From positions 1 through 57,884 of the forward strand of contig JAAFIR010000033.1 in assembly GCA_013297885.1 (NCBI GenBank): 57,884 bases of DNA, written 5' to 3'. Source of the DNA: Leptospirales bacterium (GTDB lineage: Bacteria > Spirochaetota > Leptospiria > Leptospirales > Leptospiraceae). A program made the position numbers and the translations under genes. Under the pieces are notes generated by a model that saw only the letters and a list, made by a program, of their open reading frames with translations, had not been told where the DNA came from and made no database searches. Below, in pieces: positions 52,613 through 57,884 of this stretch (positions are counted from its first letter, which is position 1; each line of letters opens with the position of its first letter).

Positions 52613-54375
52613 GGTTCTTCTTCCATATATCTTCCATCAAAATGAGTCACCATTTCTTTTTGAAGTTCAGTTGGCATTCCTGCAGGGTCAAGTGATCCAT
52701 TCCAAAACAACTCTGTTACTCTAATATTTCCTTTAATACCTGGAGGAGGCATTACTGGTGAGAGTGCTTTGATTAATTCAATAGTTAATGCATCTTGATC
52801 AGGATAATTCGAACCTTCAACGATCATTACATCTTCTACTTCACCTTCAGTTGTTATTGTGTATGCAACTACACAAGAATATCTTTGAGGAGCTCTTTTC
52901 CAATAGCTCATAAAATTTTCAGGTCCACGCATTCTTGCAGAAATATAGTTTGAATATGTTTTAGGAAGTTTTTTTCCTTTAATTCTTTTTACATATCCCT
53001 TTACTTTTCCTTCATCTTCTGCCAGTTTATTTGGAATTTTTTCACCCTGATTTTTTGAAGGTGTTTCTGTTCCCGATACAACACCACCATTTAAATCCTT
53101 TACTTGATCTGGAATATCTGGATCTATAAAATAAAATTCCATTTTTTCGGGAGTAAAATGTTGTTTTGAAATATCTTGTTTCTTTTTAGCAGAAGAGTTT
53201 CTTTGAACTGAAATTGGAATAATCAGAATTACAGAAAGTAAAATTAAATGTGCTAATAGACTGAAATAAACATTGTTTGAAAAACCTGTTTGTAATCCTC
53301 TTTCTTCAAATGGTTCGTTTTCATTTTTTAAAGCAGTTCTCAACATAAACTGGCTTAAAGTATAAATTCCCGAAAGCATAATAAAAAAAGAAATTGGATA
53401 AATAATATTGTCCACATATTTGATAAATTCTTTATCAGGAATTCCAACTTTTAATCCAAATGAAGTTAAAAATTTAATTCCAAAAACTGGATCTATATAA
53501 AAAGTTAAGGCTGTTGAAAAAAATAATAATACTAATAAAAAAGAAAATAGTAAAGAAAAACCTTTCCAATATCTTCTTAAATAAATATGTCCAAGTCCTG
53601 GCAAAATAAATTCTCTGATTTTTGCATATTTAGATTTTTTTTGAAAAGAAGTTGAACTTGAATCAGCTACAACAGTTTCAGATAATTTGGAATGAATGCA
53701 AAAACTTAGATAAGGTTTTCTAAAAATTGCAAGCACACCTTTTCTTCCCAAAGTAGCAGATGAAGAATAAATTGTGATAAGCCAAATCAATAAACTAGAC
53801 TCACCTTTAAAATCTATTTTTCTAATTGCTTCCCCTAGATCTTGTCCATCAGCTTGCAAATAAAAGAAAATCACATTTAAGACAACAAACCAAAATATAC
53901 TCAATAACCAAATTAAAACAATAATGATTAAAGTTTTGAATAATGAAAATTCTTTTTCGTTAACAGCACCAATACCAGATTGATTAAACATGCTGAGATT
54001 TTTTTTTCTAGAAACAATGCTTCTAGCTTCAAAAAATAAAATTGCTAATCCAAATAATGCCCAGAATGAAGCAATATTTCCAATGTATTCAACTTTTATT
54101 TTATTTGCAAATTGTTCTCCCCATTCGTTATACATGGAAATTAAATCCACAGGATAACAAACAGCAATAACAAATAGTTGAATGGTAATAGATTGAAATG
54201 CAGCTTCTCTAAGTTTTTTGTTATGCAAAAATAAAATCAATACACCAATTGGAAAGAAAATTCCTAATCCTAAAAAAGGTGAAGCCCAAACTAAAAAATT
54301 TAGGCAATAGTTTAAAATAGCTTGGTGTTGGAATTTATATCTTTTGGGTTCATGAAATTCTAAAATTTCTTCCAT
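52609..54375 (-). CDS. Polytopic membrane protein with TonB C-terminal domain
   Basis: 588 residues. About nine membrane helices lie in the first 410 residues; the first 110 resemble DUF4870-type proteins (FPIGVLILFLHNKKLREAAFQS). A soluble periplasmic tail (about 415-588) has a Lys-rich, proline-poor linker. The TonB-like domain runs YSCVVAYTITTEGEVEDVMIVEGSNYPDQDALTIELIKAL and ends PPPGIKGNIRVTELFW. Normal TonB has one anchor, so this fusion is unusual. There is no ExbB/ExbD in the window. It starts an operon with PrsW, ROK, HIT and flippase-like genes. Confidence 0.75.
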   Translation of the reverse strand: MEEILEFHEPKRYKFQHQAILNYCLNFLVWASPFLGLGIFFPIGVLILFLHNKKLREAAFQSITIQLFVIAVCYPVDLISMYNEWGEQFANKIKVEYIGNIASFWALFGLAILFFEARSIVSRKKNLSMFNQSGIGAVNEKEFSLFKTLIIIVLIWLLSIFWFVVLNVIFFYLQADGQDLGEAIRKIDFKGESSLLIWLITIYSSSATLGRKGVLAIFRKPYLSFCIHSKLSETVVADSSSTSFQKKSKYAKIREFILPGLGHIYLRRYWKGFSLLFSFLLVLLFFSTALTFYIDPVFGIKFLTSFGLKVGIPDKEFIKYVDNIIYPISFFIMLSGIYTLSQFMLRTALKNENEPFEERGLQTGFSNNVYFSLLAHLILLSVILIIPISVQRNSSAKKKQDISKQHFTPEKMEFYFIDPDIPDQVKDLNGGVVSGTETPSKNQGEKIPNKLAEDEGKVKGYVKRIKGKKLPKTYSNYISARMRGPENFMSYWKRAPQRYSCVVAYTITTEGEVEDVMIVEGSNYPDQDALTIELIKALSPVMPPPGIKGNIRVTELFWNGSLDPAGMPTELQKEMVTHFDGRYMEEEP

Positions 54376-54523
54376 AAATTTAGAATTTACAAATTGAAAA
54401 AGGAATCAAGTAATTTCTTAGTTGAGAGTTGGGGAAAAGGGCTTGGTTTTTTGGATATTGATGTAGTATTGAAATAACTATTCTTATACTTGACTATTTT
54501 TAGCTTTTTTTTAATTAATCTGA

Positions 54524-55633
54524 ATGGAAATTAGAGATTTAAAAAAACCACCAAAAAATATAAATACTAAAATAAGTCCAGAAAGAATCGCTAGAGATTT
54601 ATCTAAATTAATTGGTGTAGAATTTAAATTAACTGGGAAATCCAGAACTGATGGTTCAAATATCAGAAAAATAATTTCAAATTTATTAATAAAAAATATA
54701 AAACCTGTTTTAGCAATAGATGATACATATCAAATCCTTCAAAAAAAAGGTTTACCAAAATTACTAGCTTATTGTATTGATACATATATAGTCACTTCTG
54801 ATGAAAACTATAATTTACAAGTTTGGAATCGTTTTCCAAATTCAGAAAATCCACTAATAAAATATAACAATTCTGATTTAATATTATCAAAAGATATCTT
54901 CTTCTTATTTGTAAAAATTAAAAACTCTTTAATTGACTCGATTATTATAACCTCTCCAAAATATATTGAAGATAAATTTGGTAATTTTGGAATTACTACA
55001 ATTAAGCATCAATTAATTATTAGTGAATCGGTGAGAAAGAAGATTAATGATTTAAAACCATCTATACTATTTGAAAATGATACTCTTGCTATTCAAAAAA
55101 TCGCCCTAAGAAATAAAATTAAAATTCAAAAAGTTTCAATTAAAGAAGAACCCATTAAAGAAGATCTTTACCAACTTGATGTAATTCGAGATACTTTGTC
55201 CTCAAGAATGATTGGTATGCAACTTCCTGAGTTACAGACTAAAAACAAAGGTCAATTAGTAGAAAAAGAAGTTATTCAACTACTTGGGTACAATCCTGAA
55301 ATTGATATTTTGATGGAGGGGAATTATCCGGATCTTAGACATCAATTGTTGGAAATAAAAGTTCAAGATTCACCAACAGTTGATCTGGGAAAGTTTTCTC
55401 CAATTTTAAAAACGAAAGGATTTACAAATTTAAATGTTAGCACTGAGGACGTAAGATATTTTATTGCTCTAGTTGATCGAAAAACAAAAAAAATTACCTC
55501 TTTAGTAATAATGCCTGGTAAAGAATTTAGCAAACATTTTTCTGATGTACCTGAAACTAGTTTCAAATGTCAAAAAGGAATACCTATTGATTTTTTTAAT
55601 AAATATTCTGGAAAGTCTATTTACTTAAAATGA
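54524..55633 (+). CDS. Restriction endonuclease, PD-(D/E)XK type
   Basis: 369 residues. The last third has a nuclease core: conserved Glu in NKGQLVEKEVIQLLG (about 244-258) and the PD...E-x-K pair in NYPDLRHQLLEIKVQ (about 267-281). The first two thirds are of mixed helical and strand content, presumably a recognition or dimer part (ISPERIARDLSKLIGVEF, TSDENYNLQVWNRF). It is convergent with the adenine methyltransferase and their 3' ends overlap by nine bases, a standard type II restriction-modification layout. The recognition site cannot be derived. A closest family was not recognised. Confidence 0.8.
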   Translation: MEIRDLKKPPKNINTKISPERIARDLSKLIGVEFKLTGKSRTDGSNIRKIISNLLIKNIKPVLAIDDTYQILQKKGLPKLLAYCIDTYIVTSDENYNLQVWNRFPNSENPLIKYNNSDLILSKDIFFLFVKIKNSLIDSIIITSPKYIEDKFGNFGITTIKHQLIISESVRKKINDLKPSILFENDTLAIQKIALRNKIKIQKVSIKEEPIKEDLYQLDVIRDTLSSRMIGMQLPELQTKNKGQLVEKEVIQLLGYNPEIDILMEGNYPDLRHQLLEIKVQDSPTVDLGKFSPILKTKGFTNLNVSTEDVRYFIALVDRKTKKITSLVIMPGKEFSKHFSDVPETSFKCQKGIPIDFFNKYSGKSIYLK

Positions 55634-57295
55634 ACTAAAAAATTCACTTGTCAAGTCTTCAATTTCTTGGGTAAATTTATCAGGTGATTTAATATTTTTT
55701 TTAACTAAATTAATTATATTTTCTGCAATAGATGAATCTGGATATGGTAGAGGAAATTTTTCAACATATTGTGTCAAATATCTTCTTTTTCCTGAATAAA
55801 GCTTATTTGAAAAATTTGAATCATAATATGATTCAATTGATTTTGAATTTGCTATACCCAATATTAGATAAAGTATTTTTAATTCTTCTTGAGTTTTTGC
55901 AGGTATCCAGTAACAATTTCCATTAACCAAAAGTTCTTTATCATCTATTAAAAAAACTGGTTCTTCACTTATATCCCGAAAAACAACTTTTGGAAATGCC
56001 CAGTCTGTTGGTTTGTGAGGAACCCAAATTTCATACCATTTTCTACCTGCATCAATTAAATATTTTCTAGATTCAAGTTGTTTTCTAAAAGAAAGTAGAT
56101 ACTTCTCAGCTTTTGGATAATTTTCTAAATTCACAGGTTCTCTACTTTCATTGAAAAGATATGGATATAAAATTTTAAAATTTGTTGAATCCTTTGTTAG
56201 TTTCCACCTTGTAACATCATTTGATGATATCAAATTATATAGTAATTCTTTTTCTGGTCTTGAGTCTAAGGGGATAGTATCCCAATCATTTCTAATAAAA
56301 ACACTATCAGCAGTAGTTTTGACTCCCACTTTAACTTTCAAAAAGTCTTTTATGTAATAAAATTTATTTTTTGATTGTTTAATTTTTTTGTTTATAGAAT
56401 TAATTGTCCAAGGATTTTCTGGATTAATTGAAATTTCAACTTTCTGATGATTTATAGAATAAAAGGTATTATTAAATTTTATTTTTCCTGAATGTCCATT
56501 TGAAGCTAACTCTAAAAGATCTTTTTTAATTGTGATTTCTTTAAAGGGAAATTGAATATTTTTATCTTCATATATTTTCGAATAAAAAATATTATTTTTT
56601 TTTGAAGGGTTTTTCTTTTTCCTTCCAACTAAAATCGCAGGCAGGACTGCTGCCTTAAAAAATTTAGTGTCACCTAAATCATATAATTCAAGAATTTCTA
56701 AATTTTCAAATAAGTATTTTCTGATTGATTCACCAGATTTTGTAAATAGAAATCGATTTGAAGTAATAACAACAATCAATCCATTTTCTTTAAGGAAGTT
56801 TATCATCGAAATTAAAAAAACAAAATACATATCAACTCTGCCTTTTAAATTAAAATTCTCTGCAAACTTTTGTGATTCAGTCCCACCCATGACTTGTGTT
56901 CGAATGTAAGGGGGGTTTGCAATAATAGTATTTGGTTTTATTTCTTCTAGAAGATTCTGAGAGAATAAACTGTTTTCATTAAAACTATTTGTTTGGTATT
57001 GAATAAAGTCTTCATTTAATATTTTAACCTTCATATTGTTTTTAAATCTTTCCTTAGCTTTTTCAAATGAGATAAAATCGGATTCAGCTCCGTAAAATTC
57101 AAAATTTTTACATTCTAATTTTTGCAAAAGAGCTTCAATTAAATTTCCATCACCACAGGAGGGATCCCAAATTATATTTTTTTTCAAGTCAAAATCATAA
57201 AATTGAATTATTTTTTCTGCTAAAAACTCGGATAAATTTTGAGGTGTAAAATGTGATCCTGTTAATTTTTCAAGTGTAAACTTGGATTTAACCAT
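55625..57295 (-). CDS. N6-adenine DNA methyltransferase, TaqI/Eco57I-like
   Basis: About 556 residues from ATG 57295; a TTG at 57319 is less likely. Opening TGSHFTPQNLSEFLAEKI, SAM motif I IIWDPSCGDGNLIEALL (about 42-58), catalytic motif IV IIANPPYIRTQ (NPPY, about 126-136), then a TaqI-like C-terminal target-recognition region (from KDLLELASNGHSGKIKF to ANSKSIESYY). It protects the host from the convergent endonuclease. A palindrome TTGACATAATATTGTCAA stands just upstream (see 57313-57330). Specificity is unknown. Confidence 0.9.
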   Translation of the reverse strand: MVKSKFTLEKLTGSHFTPQNLSEFLAEKIIQFYDFDLKKNIIWDPSCGDGNLIEALLQKLECKNFEFYGAESDFISFEKAKERFKNNMKVKILNEDFIQYQTNSFNENSLFSQNLLEEIKPNTIIANPPYIRTQVMGGTESQKFAENFNLKGRVDMYFVFLISMINFLKENGLIVVITSNRFLFTKSGESIRKYLFENLEILELYDLGDTKFFKAAVLPAILVGRKKKNPSKKNNIFYSKIYEDKNIQFPFKEITIKKDLLELASNGHSGKIKFNNTFYSINHQKVEISINPENPWTINSINKKIKQSKNKFYYIKDFLKVKVGVKTTADSVFIRNDWDTIPLDSRPEKELLYNLISSNDVTRWKLTKDSTNFKILYPYLFNESREPVNLENYPKAEKYLLSFRKQLESRKYLIDAGRKWYEIWVPHKPTDWAFPKVVFRDISEEPVFLIDDKELLVNGNCYWIPAKTQEELKILYLILGIANSKSIESYYDSNFSNKLYSGKRRYLTQYVEKFPLPYPDSSIAENIINLVKKNIKSPDKFTQEIEDLTSEFFSSF

Positions 57296-57312
57296 AAATA
57301 CAGCATATAAAT

Positions 57313-57330
57313 TTGACAATATTATGTCAA
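57313..57330 (-). promoter_or_regulatory. Palindromic site at the methyltransferase start, promoter/operator candidate
   Basis: TTGACATAATATTGTCAA, with TTGACA/TGTCAA arms about an ATAATATT-type centre. It sits 18 to 35 bases before the ATG of the methyltransferase. TTGACA also matches a -35 box, and TATGCT lies 17 bases further on, close to the ATG. A site that overlaps the promoter would allow self-regulation of the methyltransferase, common in restriction-modification systems. The remaining sequence from 57331 to 57657 shows no gene. Confidence 0.45.
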
Positions 57331-57657
57331 TAATTTAACTTAACATAATATAAGCTAAATAAAATTTGTATCAATAATTTGTATATTTCTCTTTTAAATG
57401 TGATTTCCATACTTATTTTTCTTTTTTAATTAATTATAGGTTTGGTTGTTTTTTAAAATTCCATCAGTGTTTTTGATGTAAAGATTTAATTTTTGATTTT
57501 GAATTTCTTTAATTCATATTCTGATTAAAACTTTAAAGAAAAAAAATAATTTCTTTCAACATGTAAATTTATCGAGATATAGATTATAAACTATTATAAG
57601 TCGCTATCAAACTGATTTCTCCTACACAAAGCGAACTCTATGGTTCAAAAAGTCAAA

Positions 57658-57884
57658 TCATTTTTTAAAAATTGGGTTAATAGAAACAAAATTAGGTAGA
57701 TAAGGTTTGTTGCTTTTAATAATCGCGATGATGATTTTAATGATCTTGTTAGCGATATTATTAAGAACTAATTTTTTCTTTTTTCCTTCAGCGACTTTTC
57801 TTTGAAAATATTTTTTTATTTCTTTGTTACTTTGTGTTGAACTCATAGATGCCATGTAAATTACTTTCCTAATTTTAGAAGGAC
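57658..57884 (-). CDS. IS110-family transposase, C-terminal part (runs off window)
   Basis: The reading continues open to the window end. Visible is the C-terminal IS116/IS110/IS902-type domain: SKIRKVIYMASMSSTQSNKEI, then KKYFQRKVAEGKKKKLVLNNIANKII and IKSNKPYLPN before the stop. This is the helix set after the catalytic Ser. The catalytic residues and the DEDD domain lie outside the window, so activity cannot be judged. IS110 elements use a bridge RNA encoded in a flanking non-coding end; the gene-free 57331-57657 segment would be the downstream end here. Confidence 0.75.
   Translation of the reverse strand, partial: PSKIRKVIYMASMSSTQSNKEIKKYFQRKVAEGKKKKLVLNNIANKIIKIIIAIIKSNKPYLPNFVSINPIFKK

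Noticed and set aside
1-57884. CRISPR array, tRNA or rRNA genes
   Set aside because: No regularly spaced direct repeats and no cloverleaf or rRNA core sequences were recognised. The dispersed elements are not evenly spaced and have no spacers.

Overview
The window is strongly AT-rich chromosomal DNA that fits a low-GC member of the Leptospiraceae (Spirochaetota). The best markers are a DUF1564 protein (23494-24003), a DUF1554 lipoprotein (35160-36350), a FecR-plus-fibronectin-like-repeat gene next to a membrane adenylate/guanylate cyclase, an OmpA protein and a hybrid histidine kinase of the 7TMR-DISM type, frequent TTG starts, and dnaN-recF-DUF721. The lineage call is an inference from gene families; no 16S rRNA or tRNA gene was seen.

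Layout. 1-9.5 kb is a mostly minus-strand run of housekeeping and unknown genes: SixA phosphatase, membrane MutS-like ATPase, kinase-like protein, RecQ, SRPBCC, AraC plus DUF1801, aminopeptidase P. 9.6-14.2 kb holds a hybrid histidine kinase, an OmpA protein, a DUF4349 protein and a small CBU_0592-like protein without an AUG start. 14.2-20.5 kb is an envelope/signalling operon (cyclase, FecR/FN3 giant, DUF5683-type protein). 20.7-21.8 kb is a tandem array of three paralogous small membrane proteins, one of them broken. 22.1-25.4 kb has efp-mtnD, DUF1564, and a rhodanese-SDR pair. 25.7-27.6 kb is gene-poor and decayed. 27.6-30.8 kb carries an MCP-like receptor, a sirtuin and a HAD phosphatase. 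30.9-34.9 kb is a four-gene Yej/Opp-type peptide ABC transporter. 35-40 kb has a DUF1554 lipoprotein flanked by direct repeats and a glycosyltransferase cluster. 40.9-43.8 kb has an outer-membrane protein, an Uma2 remnant, and a diiron protein with a TetR regulator. 44-49.4 kb looks origin-proximal: a repeat-rich AT region, dnaN-recF-DUF721, a near-perfect parS site, and two adjoining pseudogenes. 49.7-54.4 kb is a minus operon (TonB-tailed polytopic protein, PrsW, ROK kinase, HIT, flippase-like). 54.5-57.3 kb is a convergent restriction-modification pair, and the window ends inside an IS110-type transposase.

The most striking non-coding signal is a family of at least eight intergenic elements (about 110-170 bp, both orientations). 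Each has the same plan: a GCGAA...GATTGAAGCG left end, a hairpin of variable sequence, a conserved GCGAAAGCCCGG-like linker, a second hairpin of variable sequence that usually starts with a T run and ends with an A run, and a TTCGCCC right end that can pair with the left end. Conserved joints with variable but self-complementary arms suggest selection on the folded shape. Whether the family has been named elsewhere could not be checked here.
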